The translations under genes and the position numbers were made by a program. A stretch of DNA of 26,981 bases from Schoenoplectus triqueter (Eukaryota > Streptophyta > Magnoliopsida > Poales > Cyperaceae). The DNA is taken from NCBI GenBank assembly GCA_964058805.1, contig CAXKVV010001419.1, positions 1-26,981 on the forward strand, written 5' to 3'. The notes under the pieces are model-generated. The model searched no databases. It saw only the letters and a program-made list of their open reading frames with translations, and had not been told where the DNA came from. Below, in pieces: positions 1 through 9,960 of the stretch (position 1 is the first letter of the stretch; each line of letters starts with the position of its first letter).

Positions 1-214
1 CATTTTTCTTAAGGTGCGCTACAAACATTTTTTATTATTTTTTTAGACCACTATAACAAAAATGACGTTACACAACACTTATTTAACAACGATTATATAT
101 AAAATCCGTCACTAAATAACTCAGTGACATCATTATAATATTGAGAACTTCCTTAACAATGATTTATAATAAAAAAATGTTGTTAAAATAGACTCATAAC
201 CCAAAAAAATAGCA

Positions 215-304
215 GAACCATTTAGCAACGGTTCCTTGAAGGAACCGTTGTAAAACACTGCCTTTAATAATGGTTATGTGCTTAGAACCGTTGCTAAATG
301 GTTC
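215..304. repeat. Exact 20-bp inverted repeat near the left end of the CACTA element
   Basis: GAACCATTTAGCAACGGTTC at 215-234 is the exact reverse complement of 285-304. A second palindrome, GGTTCCTTGAAGGAACC, lies at 230-246. These belong to the subterminal repeat system of the left end. Confidence 0.85.
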
Positions 305-1019
305 TCTTACTTTTTTAGGTCTGACATTTGCTTTAATATTTATTTTTTTACTCCAACCAATAATATTTGCTCTTACGGGTTGTCAATCTTACCGTTCGTT
401 AACTTCAATCCAACGTTCTAAAAATAAAATTTTAAAAACTGAAATCACACAAATTACCAACCCCTTTTCATCTATTTTTATATATAAAAAGAGAGACGAG
501 AGAGAGACAAAGAGAGAAAGAAAAAAGAAAAAAGAGAGAAGAGAGACAAAAGAAATAAAAATAAAAATCCGACCATCTCAACTTTATATGACCATAACTT
601 TTAATAGAAAACTCCAATTGAGACGTTATATGCGGCCGCGGAAAGCTAATGATGACATCTACAGGGTTAACGACTTATGTCATTTTCAGGGCAAAAAAAT
701 ATCATATTTAAGCTAAAAAACCCATTTGAAGTTTTTTTCATTTTTTATTTTTTTATGTTTTTTTTAGAAATTATATAGGTTTATATATTATTGTATGAGC
801 AATATGTATGTATTTTTGAGTAAATATTTTTTTCATTTGATGAATAATTATAGTTCTTTCATATTAATTATTAAATGAATAATATATAACAATATCTGTT
901 CTTATCTAATCAATATGACTCCATATTCATTGTTTACTGTTAATTAATATAACTCAATATCAATCTGACTCGCACCTTTTTAAAAAAAATAAATTTAAAA
1001 AAATAATTTTATTTAAATA

Positions 1020-1445
1020 CCTTTAGCAACGGTTTTTAACTAATAAGCGTTGCTAAAGGACCCTTTAGCAACGCTTAGTAGTTAAAAATCATTTCTAATT
1101 TTTTTTAATAAATAACTGTTGCTAAGGTACCCATTAACAATGATTTTTATTTAAAAATTATTATTAAATGACCATTTAACAATAATTTTTATTTAAGACC
1201 CGTTGTTAAAGGACCCTTTAACAACGGATTTTATTTAATAACCGTTGTTAAATGACCATTTAACAATAGTTTTTATTTAATAACCGTTGTTAAATGACCT
1301 TTTAACAATGGTTATTAGTTAAGAATCATTGTTAAATGTCTTCCAAAAAAGGTTTTAACAATGCGTTTTTAACAATGATTGTTTATACTTTTGCTAACAC
1401 CCTTAATAACGGTTAGAGAACTATTGTTAAAGGGTTTTAAAAAAC
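1020..1445. repeat. Subterminal repeat array at the right end of the CACTA element
   Basis: More than a dozen degenerate copies, in both orientations, of a unit about 15-20 bp long with core AACAACGGTTTTTA / TAACCGTTGTTAAA. They are separated by TGACC or GGACCC spacers and paired as small hairpins. Copies near 1024-1090 read TAGCAACG, while later ones read TAACAATG or TAACAACG. Confidence 0.8.
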
Positions 1446-1476
1446 GTTATTAAATCTAAGATCAGTTATAGTGGAC

Positions 1477-2718
1477 GCTGATATAATGTCCTAGCATTAT
1501 TCTTCTATTTCTTTACTATCATTATACGTGGGTTCCACTTGATTTTATTTTAAAGAGGTTTATTTTTCATTCATGGTGAGAAAGTGGTGACAAATTAATG
1601 GAACATTTTATCCAAACTACAAAAGTTCGAACTACACGAAAATTCAAACTAAAGTAAAGGACTAAAATATAAAATGCTAACCGACCTGCAGATATCTTTT
1701 ATTTTACGATACTACATGTGATGTGTTTTTAGTGCAACTAAAGGTCAATTTTAAAAAGCTTATTTAATTTAGAGGAGGATTCACTTGAGAATGGTAATTT
1801 TGACAATTATTGACAACGAATTTTATATAAATTTACGAAAAAAAATAGTTATATGAGATTTTGTTATGGATTAAAATAGTTTTGGATCATTTAATTTAAT
1901 TTGACTATCAGATAGTTAAGATAAAAAAAATTGGTGTGACTAGAGAAGGGGAGTGATTAGTAAAAATCATTATCATTGATTAATATAACAGTACTATCTC
2001 CTATCCATAGCAAACTATATATCTCAAAACTATAGATATATTTTTGAATTTGTAGATTAATAGCATTTTAAATCTCATATAATTTAAGCGTCATTAATAG
2101 TCATCACAAACTATCAAACTAAATTTTATGAAATTTATAGCAGCTTTAATTTAATAATTTTTGATGTACTATCAAATAATAAATAAATTACATAAAACTC
2201 CAAATACCCTAAATTTTTATATCCCAATATTTTGTTATAAATAATTTAATTAAAATGATAATTTTCAATTTCAATATGTTACGATAAATGAGCCGTTTGC
2301 ACTTTGTACAGATATGTAAATTAATATTTCAAATCAGTCAAACCACGGTATATATGGACGGAAATGCAGGATGATTAAACAGTTAGGGCATGGGAAGTGA
2401 GAACGATGTATTATATATAACTAAAAAAATATATAAACACGAAAGTCTGAAAATGTTGATGGTTAAGTTACAAATTAATTATCTACATGTCTAGTTAGGT
2501 TGACTAATAAATACGAAGCTGACACAGACATCAAGATTTCTTACAAATCATATGTTATTAAACTTGTGATTACGTACATAGCCAGTCATGAATTTAGTTC
2601 AACCTTGTGATCATTAAACTGTAAGTGATATATGTATAGTAGCTAGTCATAGGTAGCCACAGCCCACAAATATATTATTATATGGTTAAAAGATCGATAT
2701 TAATTACGTCTAACTTGC

Positions 2719-2721
<3 letters not shown>
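1477..2721. other. AT-rich intergenic stretch
   Basis: No ORF, RNA gene or clear terminal repeat found. It contains only AT-rich simple sequence between the CACTA element and the foldback chain. Confidence 0.5.

Positions 2722-2753
<32 letters not shown>
2722..2753. repeat. (TA)n microsatellite at the left border of the foldback chain
   Basis: About 16 TA units immediately before the first foldback element. A matching (TA)n tract lies on its other side (3146-3168). Confidence 0.95.
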
Positions 2754-2756
<3 letters not shown>

Positions 2757-3147
2757 GTTGACTAAAATACAACGCGTTGCACTGATGCACTCGTGCAACG
2801 CGTTAAAATCTCAAAATTTAAGTTAAAAATGACCGAACCAAACCGTTCAATTTATTCTTCATTTCAAATTATTATAGAAAATTAAATTTTATATTTTTTT
2901 AAATTTTTTTGAGTAAGAAGAAAATCATCACTATTGGACGATCCAAATTCTTTAAATCAAGCAACTTTCTTCCTACCCAAAAAAATACCAAAAAAAATAA
3001 AAAAATATAAAATTTGATTTTCTACAAGAATTTGATATGAAGAATAAATTGAACGGTTTGAATCGGTCATTTTTAACTTAAATTTTGAGATTTTAACGCG
3101 TTGCACGGGTGCATCTGTACAACGCGTTGTATTTTAGTCGACCTCTA
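2752..3147. mobile_element. Foldback element A (about 396 bp) inside a TA microsatellite
   Basis: The two halves are reverse complements with few differences over about 180 bp. Ends are TAGTGGTTGACTAAAATACA (left) and the complement of TAGAGGTCGACTAAAATACA (right). Near each tip are paired AACGCGTT motifs (about 2771-2778 and 2799-2806 on the left). The centre is around 2935-2960. TA repeats flank both ends. It is non-coding, and the termini differ from those of element B although the inner AT-rich core is alike. Confidence 0.85.
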
Positions 3148-3166
3148 TAATATATATATATATATA

Positions 3167-3574
3167 TAGAGTGAGGCTATGGTGCTTCGCGAAGCACAAA
3201 ACCTCCCGTGCTTCGCGTCCGTATCTCGAATTTGAAAGTTCATACGCTCGATCCAAACCGTTGAACATGATCTTCATATTGAAATATCTTTGGAGATCAA
3301 ATTTTATATTTTTTTTGAATTTTTTTGCTATTTTTTAAATGAGTATAAAATTTGCTGATCTAACGATTTCTGCACCATCCAAAACTAGCGATTTTGTACC
3401 CATCTAAAAAATAGCAAAAAAATTCAAAAAAATATAAATTTTGATCTCCAAAGATAGTTCAATATGAAGATCATGTTCAACGGTTTGGATCGGGCGTATG
3501 AACTTTCAAATTCGAGATACGGACGCGAAGCACGGGAGGTTTTGTGCTTCGCGAAGCACCATAGCCTCACTCTA
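3167..3574. mobile_element. Foldback element B (about 408 bp), near-perfect hairpin
   Basis: The left arm, starting TAGAGTGAGGCTATGGTGCT, matches the complement of the right arm almost base for base for about 185 bp, with only a handful of mismatches, so the insertion is probably young. Each arm tip has the perfect 16-bp palindrome GTGCTTCGCGAAGCAC (3182-3197 and 3544-3559). It is flanked by (TA)n at 3146-3168 and 3573-3595. It is non-coding. A transcript of it would fold into one long stem. Confidence 0.9.
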
Positions 3575-3929
3575 TATATATATATATATATATATTAAGT
3601 TAATAGACTTTTCAAATCTAATTTGTTACGTCTAACTTCCAAATCTATATATTCAGGAAAGTCGAATCATATATATATAGAAATTTTGAATAACAGGAAC
3701 AACTATTATTCCATCTCCCCAACCGCTAAAGTCATGAGATGCAAGTTGCAACGCAAGCTCAGATGCATAATAAATATTCACATTTATTTTGCTTATTTAA
3801 GCTGGCACATTTCCAAAGCCTAAATAATTTGAGGTCCGCAGATCACAATAAAAAGTTCTATGATGGGGCCGGGTATACCTCAATGGGACTTAAAACTGGT
3901 AACCCTGCGTCTTAAACTATAGCAATTAA

Positions 3930-4351
3930 TCTAGATCTATATATACCGTATCTCCAATTTGAAGAAATGACCAATATAAATCATTGAACATGATCTTTAT
4001 ATTAAATTATCATTGGTGATAAATTTAATATTTTTTTCAATTTTTTTTCTTATTTTTTAATTGGGTACAAAGATTGTTGATCTAAAGATTTCTGCAACAT
4101 CCAAAACTAGCGATTTTGTATCTATCTAAAAAAATATAAAATTTAATCTCCAAGGATATTTTTTAAAATTTTTTAATTGAGTACAAAGATTGTTGATCTA
4201 AAGATTTCTGCAACATCCAAAACTAGCGATTTTGTACTCATCTAAAAAATATAAAATTTAATCTCCAAGGATATTTCAATATGAAAATCATGTTCAACGG
4301 TTTGGATCAGCCGTTTGGACTTTCAAATTTGAGATACGGACGCGAAATACC

Positions 4352-4355
<4 letters not shown>
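3930..4355. mobile_element. Foldback element C, degenerate copy of the B family with an internal duplication
   Basis: It shares with element B the phrases TTTCTGCA.CATCCAAAACTAGCGATTTTGT, CATGTTCAACGGTTTGGATC and GAGATACGGACGCGAA. The left arm (about 3940-4040) is much diverged. A 116-bp segment is repeated in tandem from 4053 to about 4284. The right side runs into a (CT)n tract (4356-4382) and then (TA)n (4387-4423). Confidence 0.75.
4053..4284 (+). repeat. 116-bp tandem duplication inside element C
   Basis: Copy 1 starts at 4053 and copy 2 at 4169. Both contain GTACAAAGATTGTTGATCTA and GATTTCTGCAACATCC. Only a few substitutions and a short indel separate them, so the duplication is later than the divergence of the element's arms. 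Confidence 0.85.
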
Positions 4356-4382
<27 letters not shown>

Positions 4383-4383
4383 A

Positions 4384-4426
<43 letters not shown>

Positions 4427-4440
4427 AGAGAGAGAGAGAG
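4356..4440. repeat. Compound (CT)n-(TA)n-(GA)n microsatellite
   Basis: (CT)n at 4356-4382, (TA)n at 4387-4423 and (AG)n at 4425-4440 form a composite tract between foldback elements C and D. The CT and GA arms are themselves complementary, so the whole tract can fold back. Confidence 0.9.
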
Positions 4441-4812
4441 TGAGGTGTGTTAATGTATTTTATATCTCATGTTTTAAAATTCAAATGGATGATCCAAACC
4501 ATTAAATAAGATCTTCATATCAAAATCTCCTTGATGATCAAATTTTATATTTTTGAAATTTTTTTACTATTTTTTTGAAGGGCTACAAAATTTATTGATC
4601 TTATGTCTTCTGAACCATTAAATATCAATGATTTTCTATCCCTTTAAATAAATAGCAAAAAAAATAAAAAAAATATAAAATTTGATCACCAAGGAGATTT
4701 TAATTTGAAGATCATATTTAACGGTTTGGATCATCCATTTGAATTTTAAAACATAAAATATAAGCGTGAAGTGTGAAGTATTTTGTGCTTTATAAGCACA
4801 TTAGCATACCTC

Positions 4813-4814
<2 letters not shown>
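4441..4814. mobile_element. Foldback element D (about 374 bp), diverged B-family copy
   Basis: The arms pair imperfectly. The left phrase CAAATGGATGATCCAAACCA is answered by TGGTTTGGATCATCCATTTG-like sequence at about 4722-4742. The central core ACAAAATTTATTGATCTTATG is related to element B. It is followed by (TA)n 4813-4830 and (GA)n 4831-4862. Confidence 0.75.

Positions 4815-4830
<16 letters not shown>

Positions 4831-4862
<32 letters not shown>
4831..4862. repeat. (GA)n microsatellite
   Basis: About 15 GA units between foldback elements D and E, directly after (TA)n. It reads as an Arg/Glu repeat in an ORF scan but is not coding. Confidence 0.95.
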
Positions 4863-4867
<5 letters not shown>

Positions 4868-5230
4868 GATGTGGTCCTTCATGAAGCACAAAACCTCCTA
4901 TGCTTCGTATCTGTATCTTAAATTTATAATTCTAAATGGCCGATTCAAACCATTGAACATGATATCCATATTGAAATATTATTGGAGATTAAATTTTATA
5001 TTTTTTTGAATTTTTTTGTTATTTTTTAGATAAATATAAAGTTTATTGATCTAACGATTTATGCACCATCCAATACTAGTGATTTTTCGTCCATCTAAGA
5101 AATAACAAAAAATGAAAAATTTGATATCTAATAATATTTCGATATGGAGATCATGTTCAACGGTTTGGATCGGCTATTTGGACTTTCAAATCAAAATACG
5201 GATGCGAAACACCATATCATCACACATACA

Positions 5231-5234
<4 letters not shown>
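4863..5234. mobile_element. Foldback element E (about 372 bp), diverged B-family copy
   Basis: The left arm (GAGGATGTGGTCCTTCATGA, then AGCACAAAACCTCC) and the right arm (CATGTTCAACGGTTTGGATC, ACGGATGCGAAACACCATAT) line up with element B. The core GATCTAACGATTTATGCACC is shared. It ends in (TA)n 5234-5263, then (GA)n. Confidence 0.75.
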
Positions 5235-5265
<31 letters not shown>

Positions 5266-5291
5266 TATATATATATAGAGAGAGAGAGAGG

Positions 5292-5693
5292 GAGACTATT
5301 GTGAAAATATTTGTATTTCAACCGATATGAAAACACATCAAAAAATATATTTTAAAGTCTCAATATTTTTAATTTATGGTTTCCATTAAATTTATTATAT
5401 GAAAACCTTGTGGGATACAAAAATTTGAAGTGTTTTGAGTTTTTTAAGACACTCTTTTAAATTTTTAAAAAAGAAGCTCTAAAAATAATAATAAATATTC
5501 AATATTTGTGTTATTTTTTCAAAAATTTAAAATAGTAACTTAAAAAACTCAAAATATTTTAAATTTTTGTATCCTATAATATGTTCATATGAAGAATTTA
5601 ATGAAAATCAGAAATTAAAAATTTTGAGATTTTAAAAAATATTTTTTGACGCATTTGCATATCGGTTGAACTGCAAACGTTTTTACAATAATC
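5292..5693. mobile_element. Foldback element F (about 400 bp), third terminus type
   Basis: The left arm (GACTATTGTGAAAATATTTG, then CAACCGATATG) pairs with the right arm (CATATCGGTTGAACTGCAAA, then TTTTTACAATAATC). Pairing continues through AAAAATTTGAAGTGTTTTGA and its complement to a centre near 5490. The termini differ from both A and B. Flanks are (TA)n/(GA)n on the left and (CT)n (5694-5714) on the right. Confidence 0.8.
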
Positions 5694-5721
5694 TATCTCT
5701 ATCTCTCTCTCTCTATATATA

Positions 5722-5842
5722 ATTGAGCTATGATACTTTACAAAGTACAAAATATCTTGTATTTCATGTTTATATATTAATTTAAAAAATCTAAATAATT
5801 AATTCAAACCATTGAACATTATCATCATATTAAAATATTGTT
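5722..5842. mobile_element. Truncated half of a B-family foldback element (G)
   Basis: The sequence from TTGAGCTATGATACTTTACA to CATCATATTAAAATATTG follows the left arm of element B in order, with many substitutions. It stops at about 5842 with no right arm, so it is a solo half or deletion derivative. Confidence 0.6.
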
Positions 5843-5845
5843 AGC

Positions 5846-8400
5846 TAGCATGCACATCCGAGTATATGTCAGCTAGCCTTTCAATTTAAAAATTTAACAG
5901 AGTGCAACTTGACTATTATCATTATTTTTTATTATTTCAAAAGGTTTCCCGCCGTTATATATATGTATAGTTCATTATTTGTGGGCACATTGTTCACATG
6001 AATAATTTGCTAAATTTAGATTTAGACGATTTTTGCAGTAGAAACTGGCTAGATTCATTTGTAGACACGTGTGTCGGCTAGCGACACAATTGAAATCTGA
6101 ACATCTTTTTTTTTTGTTTTTAAAGTAAAGATTATATAGGCTACCCACTCCTAGTGAAATTTTCTTCGAATATTTACTTTTAGAAACCTCAATCGATTGA
6201 TCCTGCTTAGCTCCAAACTTCAAATTGCACTTTTCTTCCTCTATTTTATAGTGAATTCATTCATCATCATGCATGATCGATGTTTATCACCAAAATTAGC
6301 ATGTGATGAAAATATGTGGATCAATGTGCATGTACATAGCAAGCATCAGAGTAGAATCAAGGAACTAATCCTCAAAACAAAAAAAAAAGAATCAAGGAAT
6401 TAAAGAATAAAAACTCCTTGGTGCCGTTGCATTTCTTTCCAGATATTTTAGATCAGCCTTGTACCATTAAATCGACGGGGAAAAAAAATCTGCAAACGCA
6501 GAAATTAATTTTGAAATGGTTGTAACTCAAATTCATCTAATTCCGCGTTAAATATTTATAAATGGGACGCATAAAGATACACAGGAAATGTCGATGACAT
6601 ATATATAATTCGTTATTATGCAGTTTGTATTTTCTTATTTTCAGATGTTTAAGAAACCAGTAGTGCCTTTCAATGTGCAAGAAGCATTCATAATTGAACC
6701 AAGTTCGCATTTCTAATTAATTACTTTGGTTCCTTCGAATTAGACTATTAACAGATAGTGAGTAAAGAGAGAATACAAGAGTAGAAATACATAGCCATAT
6801 TGTAGGGCCCATATATGGTCCACATAATGGGGTAACCAGTTGTAGTAATATCTGCTTTAATAAGACTAATTAGTGAAACTAGAGCTGTTACTCGGGTTTT
6901 GACCTGACAATATAGTTCTGAAATAAATAATTAATTATATAAAATTTTATATTAGACATAATATTTTTAAATATTAAATAATAATAATTAATATTATAAT
7001 AATAAATACAATTAAACACATAATAATATATAAATGATCATATAAAAGAATTAGATTATTTTAAGAGTTAAATTTTATCTTTAGTATATTACACATATTA
7101 CTTTAAATGAGGAAAGAGAAGCTATTCTATATAAATCATTGGATTCAAATAGATGAAAGAACTTAAATAAAATTAATGATTAAAAAATGATGCTATGACA
7201 TGCATGAAAAGTTTGTAAATTTAATTCTCTTTATGTATTAAGATTTCTATCATTTAATTGCCATCAATTTTATCTTTAATATTTTTTCCATCCCTTCCTG
7301 CAATAGATATGGCAATATAATCCGTTTTTCTACCATTAGTTGACTTAGAGATTTGTAATAACATTGTTTAAAAGATATAAGAATTAACCTTGATCTAATT
7401 ATAATAAAGACAATGTTCTTGATGTGGGAGATCGCTAATTCGAAATCCATATGGGTGGATCTGACATTTAGTAAGATTGCATGGTTTAGACCCTCATATT
7501 TATCATTTCATAAATGTTACTAGCGAAATAAATAAAAATACAAAAAAAGATCTAATTTGTAATAAGTGGTGCTGCTCTGAATAAAATTGAAACAATAAAT
7601 TGGATAAAAGATGCAATTTATATATATTAATCGTAGACTTTGTATATGAAAGATATGAATATATGATGACAAAGACATTAATTTGTCTTTGTACTGTACT
7701 CAAAATGGCGATTCGAAACCCTTCGCATCTAATTTTTTTTAGATAAACATATCTAAATTCTGGGTAAAGTTAATTTATGCTTCATAGTTAAACTTTAATG
7801 ACACTTAACACAATATAAAATTAACATGAAGTTAAAAAATATTATATATGTTGCAATCCAATTTCAAATTTGTCTTACAAAAAACTAGAATTAACAAAGA
7901 GGTGATCTAGCTTTTTCAATTAAAAAAACACACACATGTAGTATTTCCTCTCCATCCTTCTTTAGAGGTGTTGCCTGGGCTTGTGAAGGTTATCCGGATC
8001 CGAATAACGGCAGATTCCCATTCTAAAATTATCCAGCTAACGAGATATTGATTATCTCTAAAGAAAGAAATCAAGGAATCATGCCTTCTTTTATGCTTTT
8101 TGAAGCTTTATCACTCCCAAATTATGGCCTCTGCTGCTCTGTGTGAACAGGCGAGAACCTCACAAGGCGGCTGATACGGTGTTCAAATATCCTTTGTGGC
8201 ATGATTCCAGTATTTTTGTGTGTAATTGTCTGGTAGTGAAAGTAAAATCAACAAATTACAGGAAATGGTGTAGGAAAATGGAAACAGGAGGTACATAAAG
8301 AAGACGGCCGTTTTATGCATATTTTGGCTGCTTTGCCTTTGCGGCCGCATCGCAGCCATTTAGCACTCTCTAAATCTCAAGTGACCACCACTCAGTCACT
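5846..8400. other. AT-rich intergenic stretch without a supported gene
   Basis: Several ORFs of 60-80 codons occur, but none has a recognisable motif or splice context. TTCGAAA-type sequences at about 7438 and 7711 resemble tRNA-derived SINE box B, but without a matching box A. I call nothing here. Confidence 0.5.
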
Positions 8401-8419
8401 CACCACTGCCTAATTGTTC

Positions 8420-8452
8420 AATAAATAAATAAAATAAAATAAAATAAAATAA
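8420..8452. repeat. (AAATA)n-like microsatellite
   Basis: Runs of ATAA and AAAAT units in an otherwise non-coding stretch. Confidence 0.85.
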
Positions 8453-8778
8453 CACTGCCTAGTTGACCAAATGGATTGTGGTTTGCAGATGCTTCAATTC
8501 CTGACCAGGTGAATTACTTTCTCCGTCTCCAGTCGCTTTCATGGAAGTCTTGTTACAAGTTACAACCACGTTGCCGTGCGGAGGTGGCTACAGTGTACGT
8601 CTACGTGTCATATTACGAGTTTCTCTTTATTTTTGGCACTGATTCTTCGAGTAAAAAAAATAAAAAATAAATAGGTAACACACCTCAAATTTTTCACTTA
8701 CAACAGATTGAATTTTAAACTTTTCATTTTGACAAATACCCATCAAACTTCTAAATCGATGATAAATTGCCTCCGCAG

Positions 8779-9232
8779 TTAATTTGTAAGATGACAACAA
8801 TAATCTTGTTTGTCTATAACATTATAGATTTGAATATTTATTTTTCATATATTTTTAACTTAAAATATAAAATATTTAAATAATTAAAGGAATCTAATTA
8901 AATACTAATAATATATATTCTATGTCATTTTTAGTTATATTTTATATAACTTATTTTTTATTATTATCATAAAATTATAAAAATTATTTAAATTAATAAA
9001 CTACTTTTTGTCTTTAATTACTTATTGAAATAATATACAAAGTAGATAATATAAAATCAAAATAAAAAATTAGATTAAAATTATATTATGTATTGTGAAT
9101 ATTATTTAATTAGCTCCTGATATTTTTGTAAATATTATTTTATTTTTGTAAGTTAAAAGTACATAAAATATAATTATTTAATTTATAATGTTATGGACAT
9201 ACAATATTATTTTTTTTTTCATTTTACAATTG
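8779..9232. mobile_element. AT-rich foldback element, probable old MITE
   Basis: TGTCTATAACATTATAGATT at 8811-8830 is nearly the complement of 9180-9199 (TGTCCATAACATTATAAATT). The pairing extends outward: TTTGTAAGATGACAA on the left against CAATTGTAAAATGA on the right complement. The interior is extremely AT-rich and non-coding. No clean target duplication seen. Confidence 0.5.
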
Positions 9233-9439
9233 AAAATGAATTACTTGAGGCTAGTCAACTTTGGATCCCTAAAACCGGGCCCTAGTCAACTAAGATTTTA
9301 GCATTATAACTGGGCCCGAGTGAACCAAAGATGTTAACACTGAAAATGGGGCCGAAGTGAACACAAGAGGTTAGTGAACCAGAAATAGAACTTGACATGG
9401 TGAAGTTAAAATTAACCTATTCAAATTTCATGTCATTAT

Positions 9440-9960
9440 TTATTAACAAAGGGGGCTGCAGTCCCCTAAGAAATTTAGAAACTGGTTATAGGTATAAGTA
9501 ATTAACTCTATCTACTGTATTTATACAACATTCAGCCCCCTCATAAAAAAAATGAGAAACCGTATATTATAGAACAAAGAAAATGGGCTTGGATAAAATA
9601 CTACATAGAAGAAAATGGAGATAATTGAAGATTCAAAAACTTGAAGAATCTTAGTGCAGAATTATAGATTATGTATATTAGTGAATTTTTTTCCATCCTT
9701 TTTTTTGTCAAATCTAAGCTTAAAGGGATAAAATACTATATTTTTGTTTCACCTTTTGAAATATGTTATGTATGAATCAGGAATGTCACTAGTATGTAAG
9801 CAAATGAGAAAAATAAAAGAATTCTATGTTGTCAAGAAGTAAGATGGTACAAGTGTGATGTATTATTTATTTATTTATTTTAAAACTGCTGTAAATGAAT
9901 TTGAAGTCCATATTTTATCCCCCCGTTAATGTTGATCAAGCTCCGCCACTTAATTCAATA
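9440..9960 (-). mobile_element. Degenerate insertion of a GGCGGAGC-starting element family
   Basis: Read on the minus strand, it begins GTGGCGGAGCTTGATCAACA (about 9948-9929) and soon reaches a G-run. Further on come GAGGGGGCTGAATG (about 9548-9533) and GGGGACTGCAGCCCCC (about 9475-9456). Phrases of this kind recur in plant genomes at the ends of non-autonomous elements. Class and exact ends are uncertain. Confidence 0.35.

Larger units (their letters stand above)
49..1473. mobile_element. Non-autonomous CACTA (En/Spm-type) transposon, 1425 bp
   Basis: The left end starts CACTATAAC at 49-57 and the right end finishes GTTATAGTG at 1465-1473, giving a 9-bp terminal inverted repeat. Both ends are flanked by GAC (46-48 and 1474-1476), the 3-bp target duplication that CACTA elements make. 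Subterminal DNA is packed with direct and inverted copies of a TTTAACAACGGTTTTTATT-like unit and its complement AACCGTTGTTAAA, densest at 1020-1440. Such arrays bind the TNPA-type protein in En/Spm. No transposase is present; the 148-codon ORF at 270-716 has no recognisable domain and runs through a purine-rich low-complexity tract (488-556), so I treat it as chance. Confidence 0.85.

Noticed and set aside
270..716. 148-codon ORF inside the CACTA element
   Set aside because: No transposase or other domain, and half of it is a purine low-complexity tract read as Lys/Arg/Glu. It crosses subterminal repeats.
4773..5009. 78-codon ORF with Arg/Glu repeat
   Set aside because: It is translation of (TA)n and (GA)n microsatellites and the arm of foldback element E.
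7390..7725. Possible tRNA-derived SINE (TTCGAAA phrases)
   Set aside because: Box B-like phrases occur, but no box A at proper spacing and no poly-A or target duplication.
8461..8670. Possible exon after TTTGCAG at 8487
   Set aside because: The open frame gives no recognisable peptide and no matching downstream exons.
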